A stretch of DNA of 64,000 nucleotides from Cytophaga sp051961495. GTDB lineage: Bacteria > Bacteroidota > Bacteroidia > Cytophagales > Cytophagaceae. Location of the stretch: NCBI RefSeq assembly GCF_051961495.1, contig NZ_JBQCDF010000005.1, positions 1-64,000 on the forward strand, written 5' to 3'. The notes below the pieces were generated by a model. It saw only the letters and a list, made by a program, of their open reading frames with translations, was not told where the DNA came from and did no database searches. Below are positions 54,213 through 63,841 of this stretch, piece after piece (the first letter of the stretch is position 1; every line of letters starts with the position of its first letter). The translations under genes were made by a program, and so were the position numbers.

Positions 54213-54449
54213 ATGCCTGTCTCTATCCCTGTTAAAACCGTTGCAGATCTACATATTGGCGAAAAAGGAGTCATTTGTGGTTTTACAGATGAAGAAACAT
54301 CTTTAAAATTACTTGAAATGGGTTGTCTGCCGGGTTGTGAAATTGAACTGGATCGCAAAGCGCCTTTGGGCGATCCTATTTGTATTAAAGTGTGTGGTTA
54401 TAACCTGTCCATGCGTCTGGAAGAAGCTTCAACCATTTTGCTTTCTTAA
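54213..54449 (+). CDS. feoA: Ferrous iron transport protein A
   Basis: Small SH3-like protein of 78 residues that assists FeoB. It has the FeoA pattern VADLHIGEKGVICGF, then LLEMGCLPGCEIELDRKAP and CIKVCGYNLSMRLEEAS. It precedes feoB by 31 bases and shares its promoter. Confidence 0.95.
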   Translation: MPVSIPVKTVADLHIGEKGVICGFTDEETSLKLLEMGCLPGCEIELDRKAPLGDPICIKVCGYNLSMRLEEASTILLS

Positions 54450-54480
54450 TCCCGGCCATAAACATTATCTATAATACCCG

Positions 54481-56574
54481 ATGAAAAGAGTAAAAGTAGC
54501 ATTAATTGGAAATCCCAATGCCGGTAAATCTTCTCTTTTCAATTATTTAACGGGTTTAAATCAAAAAATAGGAAACTTCCCCGGTGTAACGGTAGATAAA
54601 AAAACCGGTGTTGCAAACCTGAGTCCTTCCATACAGGCCGATATCATTGACCTTCCAGGCACCTACAGCATATATCCGAGGTCTCTGGATGAGCAGGTAG
54701 TATTTGATTACCTTACAGAAACACTGCGCCAGCAGAACCCCGACATATTGGTGGTTGTGATTGATGCTTCCAACTTAAAAAGAAACTTACTGCTTTTTAC
54801 GCAGGTAAAAGATCTGGGCTTTCCGGTTATCCTTGCCCTGAATATGCTTGACCTGGCAGAGAAAGGTGGCATCACGTTTGACCTGCCTGCCTTGCAGAAA
54901 GAATTAAATGTACCGGTTGTTGAGATTAACGCTCGCACCGGAAAAGGAATTGATTCGCTGAAAGCAGCCCTGGTATGTCCCGTGCATGTAGTGCCGGATA
55001 GTTTTTATAAATCGGCTGAAGTGGCTGGTCCGGTGGTTGACTATATCCGCAAGCGGTTTAAAATTACCAGCGATTACATGGCTCTGCTGCTTGCCCATCT
55101 GCACAAACGTACATCGATCTTATCCGACGAAGAAAAATCAGATATTTCTGAGCTGGTTGAAAAACACCACCTGCAGAGCAATTCCCTGCAGTATAGAGAA
55201 ACATTGGCCCGCTACGAAACCATCCACGACATTATACATAAAGTCATGCGCGAAGATGCGCGCCAGGGGAAAATACGCTGGACCAAAAACATCGATCGGT
55301 TCGTAACACACCGGATCTGGGGTTATATGATTTTCTTCGTTGTACTGTTCCTGATTTTTCAATCCATATTTGCCTGGTCTGAATTACCGATGGTCTGGAT
55401 TGAAGATAGTTTCGGTTGGCTGAAAGGCCTTATAGCGGGGGCTATGCCGGATGGTATTTTAAAAGACTTCATCAACGAAGGAATTATATCAGGTTTGCAG
55501 GGCGTGTTGATTTTCATACCGCAGATTACGTTCCTGTTCGCGTTTATAGCCATACTGGAAGAAAGCGGTTATATGTCGCGCGTGATGTTCATGATGGATA
55601 AGATCATGCGCCAGTTCGGACTTAGTGGCCGCAGCGTAGTACCATTAATCTCAGGGGTTGCCTGTGCGGTGCCTGCAATCATGGCAACACGCAGCATTGA
55701 AACCTGGAAAGAGCGTCTGATTACAATCATCGTTACGCCATTGATGAGTTGCTCCGCGCGTATCCCGGTATTTACCGTATTGATTGGTCTGATGATTCCT
55801 GAAACAACCGTATTAGGCATTTTTAACCTGCAGGGAATTGCACTGATGGGTTTTTACCTGCTGGGTTTCCTGATGGCAATAATCAGTGCATGGTTTTTAA
55901 AGATTATTCTGAAAGGAAAAGGGAAGAGCTATTTTATCATGGAGTTTCCTACCTATAAATGGCCGCGCCTCAAAAATGTTGTTACTTCCATTGTCGAAAA
56001 AGTGAAGACCTTCACCTTCGAAGCCGGAAAGATTATCCTTGTAATTTCCATTCTTTTATGGGTGCTTGCTACGTATGGTCCGGGTGATGCGATGAAACAG
56101 GCAGAAGAGCGTGTTGCTGCAGATTCTGCTGTTACGGTTCAACCATATGAGGCCCGGTTAGCTTCGGCAAAATTGGAAACATCTTATGCCGGACACTTCG
56201 GGAAGTTCATAGAGCCGGTGATCAGGCCGATCGGTTTTGACTGGAAGATAGGGATTGCCCTCATTACCTCATTTGCAGCAAGGGAAGTATTTGTGGGTAC
56301 CATGGCCACCATTTATAGTGTAGGAAATGCTGAAGATGAATTATCGGTGCGTGATTCCATGAAAAATCAAACAGATGCCGAAGGAAATCCATATTACACC
56401 GTTGCCCGTGCCGGTTCATTACTCTTATTTTACCTGTTTGCCATGCAATGTATGAGTACTCTGGCAGTTGTATACAGAGAAACCAAAGGCTGGAAATGGC
56501 CGCTTATACAGTTTTCATATATGACTTTGCTTGCTTATGGCAGCAGCTTTATCTTTTTTCAACTGTTTCAATAG
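54481..56574 (+). CDS. feoB: Ferrous iron transporter B
   Basis: GTP-regulated Fe(II) importer of the inner membrane. The 697 residues begin with a G domain: G1 GNPNAGKSS (about 10-18), G3 DLPGTYSIYP, G4 LNMLDL. A helical insert follows, then a membrane core with two Gate-type repeats (SGRSVVPLISGVACAVPAIM and FAAREVFVGTMATIYS). Length is typical. FeoC is absent, as usual outside the Gammaproteobacteria. Confidence 0.96.
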   Translation: MKRVKVALIGNPNAGKSSLFNYLTGLNQKIGNFPGVTVDKKTGVANLSPSIQADIIDLPGTYSIYPRSLDEQVVFDYLTETLRQQNPDILVVVIDASNLKRNLLLFTQVKDLGFPVILALNMLDLAEKGGITFDLPALQKELNVPVVEINARTGKGIDSLKAALVCPVHVVPDSFYKSAEVAGPVVDYIRKRFKITSDYMALLLAHLHKRTSILSDEEKSDISELVEKHHLQSNSLQYRETLARYETIHDIIHKVMREDARQGKIRWTKNIDRFVTHRIWGYMIFFVVLFLIFQSIFAWSELPMVWIEDSFGWLKGLIAGAMPDGILKDFINEGIISGLQGVLIFIPQITFLFAFIAILEESGYMSRVMFMMDKIMRQFGLSGRSVVPLISGVACAVPAIMATRSIETWKERLITIIVTPLMSCSARIPVFTVLIGLMIPETTVLGIFNLQGIALMGFYLLGFLMAIISAWFLKIILKGKGKSYFIMEFPTYKWPRLKNVVTSIVEKVKTFTFEAGKIILVISILLWVLATYGPGDAMKQAEERVAADSAVTVQPYEARLASAKLETSYAGHFGKFIEPVIRPIGFDWKIGIALITSFAAREVFVGTMATIYSVGNAEDELSVRDSMKNQTDAEGNPYYTVARAGSLLLFYLFAMQCMSTLAVVYRETKGWKWPLIQFSYMTLLAYGSSFIFFQLFQ

Positions 56575-56752
56575 CCAGAAATTCTAATATTGTTTGTTCA
56601 AACAACAAATCTTACACTGCCTGATTATTAATATCCTAATACCACCTATTTATTAAAAAAAAACCCTTTTTGAATAAATAGCCCCAAAAAATCCCACATC
56701 AATACCCCTTTTCTCCGGATTACCATTTAAGCACAAGCCGAATAGGAGAGTA

Positions 56753-56760
56753 TAGATTTG
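56753..56760 (+). promoter_or_regulatory. -7 promoter box upstream of the cellulase gene
   Basis: TAGATTTG fits TAnnTTTG and lies 96 bases before the GH8 start codon. The 282-base gap also has a small hairpin (TTGTTTG/CAAACAA at 56590-56605) and an inverted repeat CTATTTATT/AATAAATAG (56646-56681). No gene is seen in it. Confidence 0.5.
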
Positions 56761-56856
56761 ATTATTGTACTATTATATTAAAAAATTAAACTAATCTTAC
56801 CTGAAAACCATTATAAGTAAATTAAATATTAAATTAGTCATATTATTGAGGTAAAT

Positions 56857-59800
56857 ATGATAAACATTGTTAATAAATTCAGTTTTGCTGTTTTAGTTGT
56901 TCTGAGTTTGTTCAGTATGCAGGTAAATGCTCAGATCAATACGCCTGCCGGAGCAACTGTCCCTTTCGGTTCAAATAAGTCGTATCCATATGGTATCATG
57001 CCAACCACTTTACCAACGAGTGGATCATATGGCAGCGCTTCTGAGATTGCGGATAAGTACAATTCCTGGAAGACGAATTACATAGAAAACTGTGGCACTG
57101 ATAAAGCGAGGGTAAAATTTGACAATACTTCTGAAACAGTTTCTGAAGGAATTGGATATGGTATGTTATTGGCCGCTTATGCAGCGGATAAGGATTTATT
57201 TAACAGGCTTTGGGCTTATTACAAGCAATATAGAAATGGTAATGGTGTAATGCATTGGAAAATCAGCGGATGCAACTCTGTTATTGGCCAGAACGGTGCC
57301 ACAGATGCTGAACTGGATGCTGCCATGGCATTGGTTGTTGCCAACTATCAATGGCCAAACACTACGTCTCCGCACAACTATAAGACAGATGCAGTTGCGC
57401 TGATCAATGCAATAAAATCGCATGAGATCAATGCTTCAGATTATACATTTGAAAATGGTGATACCTGGAAGCCGGCATGCAGAAACCCTTCTTACCAGGC
57501 CCCTGGCTATGCACGTGTTTTCAAGGTGTTCATGGCGGAAAACGGACAGGCAGCGAATGCATTCTGGGATAATGTCATTCAAAAGACAGAAAGTTTATTG
57601 ATCAGCAATGCACACGCAACTTCAGGCTTAGCTACCAACTGGTGTACACCTGCTGGTCCGCCGAGTTCATCCTGCAGCGGCTCCGGAACAGCTCCGGATA
57701 AATTTGGTTATGATGCCTGTCGTGCTCCATGGAGGGAAGGGGTTGATTATATCTGGTATGGCCCTTCTGCCATGCAGACAATTACGAACAAACAAACAGC
57801 CCTCTGGATCAGTAAAGGTGGCGCAGGTTCTGTAAGAGGCGGTGATGGTATCAATCAGGATGGTTCCGGCAGCGGAGATCATAATGCAGCATTTGTTGGT
57901 CCGATAGGAGCCATGTCACTTTCTGCTTCCAATACAACGGCAAACCAGCAGTTTTGTAATGCCATGTATGCAGAGAATAAAAACGATGCTTTAACAAGCG
58001 GATATTTTACAAAAATTCTGCAGATGATCGGACTGTTTGTGCAGACAGGTAATTTCTGGAACCCATATACAATGTCTGTATCTACAACAACATCTGTATC
58101 ACTTACTGCGCCTACTGTAACAACAGCCAGTGAAGGTGATGCCATTACGATCAGTGCATCAACAACTGTAACATCCGGTTCAATTTCAAAAGTAGAATTT
58201 TATGCCGGTACGGTTTTGATCGGTACAGATAACAACGCACCTTATTCCATCAACTGGACAGCAAATGCAACAGGCAGTGTGAGTATTACTGCCGTGGCAA
58301 CAAATACCAACGGTGATGTGGCAACAAGCGCTGCTACAACAGTTTCCATTTATAAAGCTGTAAACCAGACAGGCACAGCGCCGGCAATAGACGGAACGGA
58401 AGGCACGATATGGAGTTCTGCCAGCACAGCAGCACTCAACAATGTTATTGACGGAACAATTTCAAACAGCGCAGATCTTTCTGCTTATTACAAAGCCATG
58501 TGGGATGCGAGTTATTTTTATCTGTTGGTCAATGTAACAGATAATACAAAAACCAATAATGCCGGCACCGATATTTACAATGATGATGCCGTGGAAGTTT
58601 TCTTCGACATTGGCAACAACAAAGCAACCACATACGGCGCGAACGATTTTCAATATACATTCAGGTGGAATGACAATACCATTTACGAAAAGAACAGCAA
58701 GATCACAGGTGTAACATTTGCCAAAACAGACAACGGAACAGGTTACATCATGACTATGCGTTTTCCATGGTCAACATTAACAGGTACACCATCGGTCAAT
58801 CAATTAGTAGGTTTTGATGTAGCGGTTAACGACGATGATGACGGCGGTGCACGTGATGGTAAAATGGCGTGGTCGGCAACGCAGGATCAGGCTTGGACAA
58901 ACCCTTCTTACATGGGAACAGTTGTGCTTAAAGGCAGCTCCTGTACAAACCCGTCAGCGGCAGGAGCAATAACAGGGATAGCAAGCACCTGTGCAAATTC
59001 AACCGGCATAACCTATTCAATTGCGAGCGTAACGGGAGCAACCGGCTATACCTGGACAGTTCCGACGGGAGCAACCATTACCGCAGGAGCAGGAACGAAT
59101 TCCATAACGATTAGCTTTGGCACTACCGGCGGTACGGTAAGTGTGGTGCCTACCAATACCTGCGGCAGCGGGGCTGCTTCAAACACAACGGTTACGGTAT
59201 CAGCAAGCGTAACACCTGCCGTAAGCGTTACTGCATCTGCAACAACGATCTGTGCCGGCACAAGCGTTACTTTCACAGCTACACCAACCAACGGCGGTAC
59301 ACCAACCTACCAGTGGAGAAAGAACGGCACAGACATTTCGGGAGCAACAGCCGCAACCTACACAGCAAGCACTCTGGCAAACAATGATAAAATCGATGCA
59401 GTAATGACCTCTACTGCAAACTGTCGTTCGGCAAATACAGCAACATCGGCGCAAACAACCATAACTGTGACTTCCAGTGTAACACCTGCCGTAAGCGTTA
59501 CTGCATCTGCAACAACGATCTGCGCCGGCACAAGTGTTACCTTCACGGCTACGCCAACCAACGGCGGTACACCAACCTATCAGTGGAGAAAGAATAGTAC
59601 AAATATTTCAGGCGCAACAGCGGCTACGTATACGGTAAGCACTCTGGCAAACAATGATAAAATCGATGTAGTAATGACCTCTACTGCAAACTGTCGTTCG
59701 GCAAATACAGCAACATCGGCGCAAACAACCATAACTGTGACTTCCAGTGTAACACCTGCTGTAAGCATTGCTTCATCTGCAACAACGATCTGCGCCGGCA

Positions 59801-61356
59801 CAAGTGTTACCTTCACGGCTACGCCAACCAACGGCGGCACACCAACCTATCAGTGGAGAAAGAATGGTACAAATATTTCAGGTGCAACAGCGGCTACTTA
59901 TACGGTGAGTACATTGGCAAACAACGACCAGATTGACGTGGTGATGACTTCAACAGCAAGCTGCCGTTCGGCAAATACAGCAACATCGGCACAGACAGTT
60001 ATGACCGTTAATGCAAGTATAACGCCTTCCGTAGCTATTTCAGCTTCGGCAACTACAATCTGCGCCGGCACGAGTGTCAGCTTCACCGCTGTTCCGACCA
60101 ACGGCGGTACGCCAACCTATCAGTGGAGAAAGAACGGCACGGCGATCTCAGGTGCAACCGGTGCTACATATGCTGCAAGTACATTAGTAAACAACGATAA
60201 GATTGATGTGGTAATGACCTCGACTGTAAATTGCAGAACGGCAAATACAGCAGCATCGGCACAAGCCACAATAACAGTCAATGCGAACGTTACGCCTGCA
60301 GTAACGGCCAGTGCCTCCCAAACAACGATTTGTACAGGCACAACGGTTAATTTCACTGCATCTCCGGTAAACGGCGGTACACCAACCTATCAGTGGAGAA
60401 AGAACGGAGCGAATATTTCGGGTGCTACTGCTGCCACGTATTCAACATCAAACCTGGCAAATAATAATACAATTGATGTAGTAATGACTTCCAATGCGAA
60501 CTGCAGAACGGCCAATACCGCTACATCAGGTCCGGTTGTTATTACAGTCGCAACTGCAGTTACTGCAGCAGTTACCATTGAAGTGAATCCCGGCAGTACG
60601 GCATATGCCGGTCAGGCTGTAACATTCACTGCATATGCAACCAATGGTGGAAGCAACCCTGCATACCAATGGAAAATAAACGGCGCTCCTGTTGAAGGCG
60701 CAACGGCTGCAACATATACAACAACTGCCTTAACAAATGGGAATGCGGTAAGTGTTACCATGACCTCAAATGCAAGCTGCGTGTCCGTTCAGTCTGTGAA
60801 TTCAAATTCAATCACGATGACTATCAAAGCAAATCCTGCCTTTGATTCGTCCGTAACAGGCCCAGGCTCCGTAAATGCAAACCAGACAACCGTTATTTAT
60901 TCCGTTTCTTCCCAGGATGGCATGACGTATAATTGGACAGTACCTGCAGGCGCAACGATCGTAAGCGGACAAGGCACGAATGCCATTGTTGTGAATTTCG
61001 GATCAACAGGAGGAACGGTTTCTGTGCTTGAAACAAATCCATTGGGTCAGACAGTCTCTGTTTCCAAAACAGTAACGATTAGTACTGCTACACCGGTACT
61101 GGTGGGCTCCGGCGAAGTACAGATCTCTGTGTTCCCGATTCCTTGTAATGATGTATTGAATGTAAACATGCAAATAGCTACAGGAACAGTTGTAAGCTAT
61201 ACATTCATTGATATGGCCGGCAATACGATCCAGGGCGGTACATTTGAAAGCAGCGGTGATGCGGGTCAGCTTGCCTTGCATATGGCTGCAGGCATGTACC
61301 AGCTGGTACTGCATTGGGATGGGAAAACACAGATCAAAAAGATTATTAAGTATTAA
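56857..61356 (+). CDS. Modular GH8 cellulase/xylanase with Ig repeats and T9SS domain
   Basis: Secreted beta-1,4-glycanase of 1499 residues. After a signal peptide (to about VNAQ) comes a GH8 catalytic domain (about 30-400). The proton donor is Glu97 in ETVSEGIGYGM, and the family signature is GATDAELDAAMAL with Asp150. A bacterial Ig-like domain (about 415-500) and a CBM9-like domain (about 503-695, APAIDGTEGTIWSS, DDAVEVFFDIG) follow. Then come a PKD-like module, five 90-residue Ig-like repeats (784-1233) plus a diverged sixth, another PKD-like module, and a type A T9SS domain (SVFPIPCNDVLNVNM to the C-terminus IKKIIKY). Cellulose versus xylan or chitosan cannot be decided from sequence. 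Confidence 0.95.
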   Translation: MINIVNKFSFAVLVVLSLFSMQVNAQINTPAGATVPFGSNKSYPYGIMPTTLPTSGSYGSASEIADKYNSWKTNYIENCGTDKARVKFDNTSETVSEGIGYGMLLAAYAADKDLFNRLWAYYKQYRNGNGVMHWKISGCNSVIGQNGATDAELDAAMALVVANYQWPNTTSPHNYKTDAVALINAIKSHEINASDYTFENGDTWKPACRNPSYQAPGYARVFKVFMAENGQAANAFWDNVIQKTESLLISNAHATSGLATNWCTPAGPPSSSCSGSGTAPDKFGYDACRAPWREGVDYIWYGPSAMQTITNKQTALWISKGGAGSVRGGDGINQDGSGSGDHNAAFVGPIGAMSLSASNTTANQQFCNAMYAENKNDALTSGYFTKILQMIGLFVQTGNFWNPYTMSVSTTTSVSLTAPTVTTASEGDAITISASTTVTSGSISKVEFYAGTVLIGTDNNAPYSINWTANATGSVSITAVATNTNGDVATSAATTVSIYKAVNQTGTAPAIDGTEGTIWSSASTAALNNVIDGTISNSADLSAYYKAMWDASYFYLLVNVTDNTKTNNAGTDIYNDDAVEVFFDIGNNKATTYGANDFQYTFRWNDNTIYEKNSKITGVTFAKTDNGTGYIMTMRFPWSTLTGTPSVNQLVGFDVAVNDDDDGGARDGKMAWSATQDQAWTNPSYMGTVVLKGSSCTNPSAAGAITGIASTCANSTGITYSIASVTGATGYTWTVPTGATITAGAGTNSITISFGTTGGTVSVVPTNTCGSGAASNTTVTVSASVTPAVSVTASATTICAGTSVTFTATPTNGGTPTYQWRKNGTDISGATAATYTASTLANNDKIDAVMTSTANCRSANTATSAQTTITVTSSVTPAVSVTASATTICAGTSVTFTATPTNGGTPTYQWRKNSTNISGATAATYTVSTLANNDKIDVVMTSTANCRSANTATSAQTTITVTSSVTPAVSIASSATTICAGTSVTFTATPTNGGTPTYQWRKNGTNISGATAATYTVSTLANNDQIDVVMTSTASCRSANTATSAQTVMTVNASITPSVAISASATTICAGTSVSFTAVPTNGGTPTYQWRKNGTAISGATGATYAASTLVNNDKIDVVMTSTVNCRTANTAASAQATITVNANVTPAVTASASQTTICTGTTVNFTASPVNGGTPTYQWRKNGANISGATAATYSTSNLANNNTIDVVMTSNANCRTANTATSGPVVITVATAVTAAVTIEVNPGSTAYAGQAVTFTAYATNGGSNPAYQWKINGAPVEGATAATYTTTALTNGNAVSVTMTSNASCVSVQSVNSNSITMTIKANPAFDSSVTGPGSVNANQTTVIYSVSSQDGMTYNWTVPAGATIVSGQGTNAIVVNFGSTGGTVSVLETNPLGQTVSVSKTVTISTATPVLVGSGEVQISVFPIPCNDVLNVNMQIATGTVVSYTFIDMAGNTIQGGTFESSGDAGQLALHMAAGMYQLVLHWDGKTQIKKIIKY
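59206..60555. repeat. Five tandem 270-bp repeats inside the GH8 gene
   Basis: Units start at 59206, 59476, 59746, 60016 and 60286, in exact 270-bp steps (90 codons). Each unit encodes an Ig-like domain with a conserved core TYQWRKNG and ATTICAGTSVTFTATP (changed in later copies). The first three units are close to identical at DNA level, indicating recent duplication or gene conversion; the fourth and fifth are more diverged. Confidence 0.95.
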
Positions 61357-61365
61357 TGATTACAA

Positions 61366-61398
61366 AACTCTCCAAGGGTTTAAAACCCTTGGAGAGTT
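61366..61398. repeat. Perfect 16-bp hairpin with CCAAGGGTTT core
   Basis: The arms 61366-61381 (AACTCTCCAAGGGTTT) and 61383-61398 are exact reverse complements with a single-base loop. The core recurs at 13940-14002. It stands directly before a second, stronger hairpin. Confidence 0.85.
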
Positions 61399-61400
61399 GG

Positions 61401-61443
61401 AGCAACAAAAAGGCGAACCGTTTAGGTTCGCCTTTTTGTTGCT
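61401..61443. terminator. Bidirectional terminator after the GH8 gene
   Basis: A perfect 19-bp stem (61401-61419 with 61425-61443; core GGCGAACC/GGTTCGCC) with A-run and T-run serves the convergent GH8 and YcxB-like genes. Confidence 0.93.
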
Positions 61444-61460
61444 GATTTCCGAAGGAATTT

Positions 61461-61940
61461 TTATTTCGCAATCAATTCTTTTCTATTCAAAATAGACTCT
61501 ACAAAACGCAGGTCATTTTCAGTAAAGATCTTATAAGGCAACAATAAAAACTGTCCTCTGCCCATCATGAATAAGAAATCTTCTTTACGCTTATAAACTT
61601 TCTTAAACATTTCCCATTTAACCGGGCTACCTTGTCTTTCGTTCAGTTTAATTAAGATCTGACGGCTGTCTATTTCATAGCTCATACGCTCAAACATCAT
61701 CTTGCTTTGTTCCATTTGGGAAGCACCTAAAAACTGGATGTACCAGAAGAGCGTATATAAAGCTGGAACCAATATTGCAGGGATAATGAACCACCATTTT
61801 TCATCCGGTAATACAAATGCTACGCATCCCAATAGAAAAGGAAATACAATGTACCACCACTGTTCTTTTGCAATGGACCATAAACCTGCTTTGATAAATT
61901 CTTTCGGGGTTAACTGGTATTTTTTTGTTTTAACAATCAT
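61461..61940 (-). CDS. YcxB-like membrane protein
   Basis: The 159 residues have two hydrophobic helices (WWYIVFPFLLGCVAFVLP and WWFIIPAILVPALYTLFWYI) and a C-terminal soluble domain (MSYEIDSRQILIKLNERQGS, VKWEMFKKVYKRKEDFLFMM, FLLLPYKIFTENDLRFVESI). The last part has the YcxB pattern. Function unknown in the family. Probably monocistronic. Confidence 0.83.
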   Translation of the reverse strand: MIVKTKKYQLTPKEFIKAGLWSIAKEQWWYIVFPFLLGCVAFVLPDEKWWFIIPAILVPALYTLFWYIQFLGASQMEQSKMMFERMSYEIDSRQILIKLNERQGSPVKWEMFKKVYKRKEDFLFMMGRGQFLLLPYKIFTENDLRFVESILNRKELIAK

Positions 61941-62040
61941 GTATAATTTTAATTTATTGTTCTATTCAGTCAATTTTCCTGCAAGGTAAGCAAAAATCTT
62001 TTTTCTGGCCTGTCAAATTCCGGTGTGTACAGGTAAAAGA

Positions 62041-62898
62041 TTAAAAGGCCTTCAGGCTCATATCTTTACTTTTATAACTGTGGCTGAGGGAACCGATGGA
62101 AATATAATCAACGCCGGATTCGGCAACGGCTACAATAGTGTTTTCATTGATCCCGCCGGAAGCCTCCGTTTCAGCTTTATGGTTGATCAGTAACACGGCT
62201 TCCTTCATCTGTGCCGGCGACATATTATCAAGCATGATCCTGAAAGCGCCGCCTTCTTCCAGGGCTTCCTGCACTTCTTTCAGGTTGCGCGTTTCGATTT
62301 CTATCCTTAGGTCTTTTCCGGTTTCCTGTATATACTTTTTACTATGCTGCAATGCCTGTTTGATTCCGCCTGCAAAATCAACATGATTATCTTTCAGCAG
62401 GATCATATCAAAAAGACCGTAACGATGGTTTACACCGCCGCCGATTTTAACCGCCCATTTCTCCAGCATGCGGAAGTTAGGAGTGGTTTTACGGGTATCA
62501 AGCACTTTGGCTTTGGTATGTGCGATCAGTGACTGCAGCTGGTTGGTATAACTGGCAATGCCGCTCATACGCTGCATGGTGTTCAGTACAAGACGTTCCG
62601 CCGTTAAGATGGAATGTACTGAACCCGAAACCGTCAATGCGATCTGACCCGGTTCGAAGCGGTCACCATCTTTCATGTTTATGGTTAGCTGCAGCGCAGG
62701 ATCCACACATTCAAAGATACGCTTGGCCACGTCCATGCCGGCCAGTATGCCTGAATCTTTCAGGATCAGTTGTGCCCTACCCTGAACGCCTTTGGGAATG
62801 GAGGCTAAAGAAGTATGGTCACCATCGCCTACATCTTCTTGCAATGCCTGGTGAATGAAGGTATCTATAGCTTCCGGTGTAATGTATGAATACTGCAT
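62041..62898 (-). CDS. nadC: Nicotinate-nucleotide pyrophosphorylase (carboxylating)
   Basis: Converts quinolinate and PRPP to nicotinate mononucleotide in de novo NAD synthesis. The 285 residues include LNTMQRMSGIASYT, the PRPP/quinolinate segment KVLDTRKTTPNFRMLEKWAV, GGGVNHRYGLFDMILLKDNH, and the barrel end SGVDYISIGSLSHSYKSKDM. Length is normal. nadA and nadB are not adjacent. The DUF4783 gene upstream is a frequent neighbour of nadC in this phylum. Confidence 0.96.
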   Translation of the reverse strand: MQYSYITPEAIDTFIHQALQEDVGDGDHTSLASIPKGVQGRAQLILKDSGILAGMDVAKRIFECVDPALQLTINMKDGDRFEPGQIALTVSGSVHSILTAERLVLNTMQRMSGIASYTNQLQSLIAHTKAKVLDTRKTTPNFRMLEKWAVKIGGGVNHRYGLFDMILLKDNHVDFAGGIKQALQHSKKYIQETGKDLRIEIETRNLKEVQEALEEGGAFRIMLDNMSPAQMKEAVLLINHKAETEASGGINENTIVAVAESGVDYISIGSLSHSYKSKDMSLKAF

Positions 62899-62997
62899 AA
62901 AGGCAAAATTAACTTTTATCCGTTAAAAATTCAGGATTCATATAGAGATAAATATCATTGGAGTGTATAGCTGCTGATGGAATGTATAGAAACAGAA

Positions 62998-63033
62998 AGT
63001 CCTCCGTCCCGATAGCTATCGGGACGGAGGACT
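62998..63033 (-). terminator. 36-bp perfect palindrome, likely terminator
   Basis: Bases 62998-63033 are an exact palindrome with no loop (half AGTCCTCCGTCCCGATAG). On the - strand it is followed by TTCTGTTTCT, so it can terminate the DUF4783 gene. The inner CCCGATAGCTATCGGG is a motif I associate with Bacteroidota intergenic DNA. Confidence 0.8.
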
Positions 63034-63071
63034 CCTGTGAAAATATACTATATAAAACGAACCATTTGAAA

Positions 63072-63500
63072 TTACTTACGCTCAATTACGATCGAGTCGA
63101 TCAAATACTTACCGCTTACCGGCTTGATCACCATTGTTACCCGCATGGTTCCGCCCGCATAGGCATATTCGCCGATCGTAAATTTAAAATCCTCTTTATC
63201 AAGAACCTTATGTATATAAGTGAAATTGACAGGAGGAAACTTCTTCATGAAATCACGCATCACAAATTCGGCCTGGGTACGACTGTAATTGTTACGGTCC
63301 TGATCCGGAAGCTGAATTTCGACCATATCGCCCATATACGTAGTCAGCTCTTTTGAATTCGCTGCCTTTACGGAAAGGCGGATCTGTTCAATGATGTCAC
63401 CAATTGGTTTTGCTGTTTGTGCTTGAGTATCATTTATTTGAAACAATGCGCAGAACAGAGCAGAAAATAAAACAAAATGTGAACGTGAAATCCTTTTCAT
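63072..63500 (-). CDS. DUF4783 exported protein
   Basis: The 142 residues from MKRISRSHFVLFSAL have a signal peptide ending near DTQAQ. The mature part fits DUF4783, a small cystatin/NTF2-like fold (IIEQIRLSVKAANSKELTTY, QAEFVMRDFMKKFPPVNFTY). The ORF is open to 63629, but the extra 43 codons include no export signal and the ATG at 63500 is clearly better. Such genes commonly sit next to nadC. Function unknown. Confidence 0.85.
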   Translation of the reverse strand: MKRISRSHFVLFSALFCALFQINDTQAQTAKPIGDIIEQIRLSVKAANSKELTTYMGDMVEIQLPDQDRNNYSRTQAEFVMRDFMKKFPPVNFTYIHKVLDKEDFKFTIGEYAYAGGTMRVTMVIKPVSGKYLIDSIVIERK

Positions 63501-63841
63501 ATACAGTTGTTTAGAGCCAAAATAGTGCCAATAAGTGTGATTCAGACAAATTAATTTACTTTCGTAGGGTTTATCCAACAATTCTTTACAGTAAAGAACT
63601 GAAAACCAGTAAATGAAATGGTTTAACAATTTTTATTGTTTCGTTGGTAGCGTAAACACCGGAAGTATTCATGCATGAGTTAAGTTAATACAGTCTAACT
63701 ACGAAAAAAAAGTATTTAAGTAATCGCTATTGACAAATGCTTATGAATGAAATACTTCAAACTTTAAATACATAATTCAGATACTCACAAAATTTATTCA
63801 TAATTTTATACCTCATTTACAAATATTAAACTCTATTAATA
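63501..63841. other. 341-base divergent gap between DUF4783 gene and gpmI
   Basis: AT-rich, with no gene that I can support. A - strand candidate promoter for the DUF4783 gene is TATTTTGG about 20 bases before its start, with TTTG 22 bases further up. A short inverted repeat AAGTATTT/AAATACTT lies around 63710-63765. I see nothing else. Confidence 0.45.

Noticed and set aside
59206..60555. Possible CRISPR-like regular repeats
   Set aside because: The 270-bp units are in-frame protein repeats with no short repeat-spacer structure.
57667..60578. Several - strand ORFs opposite the GH8 repeats, similar to one another
   Set aside because: Their similarity only mirrors the sense-strand 270-bp repeats; no independent support for coding.
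63501..63629. 43-codon N-terminal extension of the DUF4783 protein
   Set aside because: The extra sequence is not a signal peptide; a proper export signal starts at the internal ATG at 63500.
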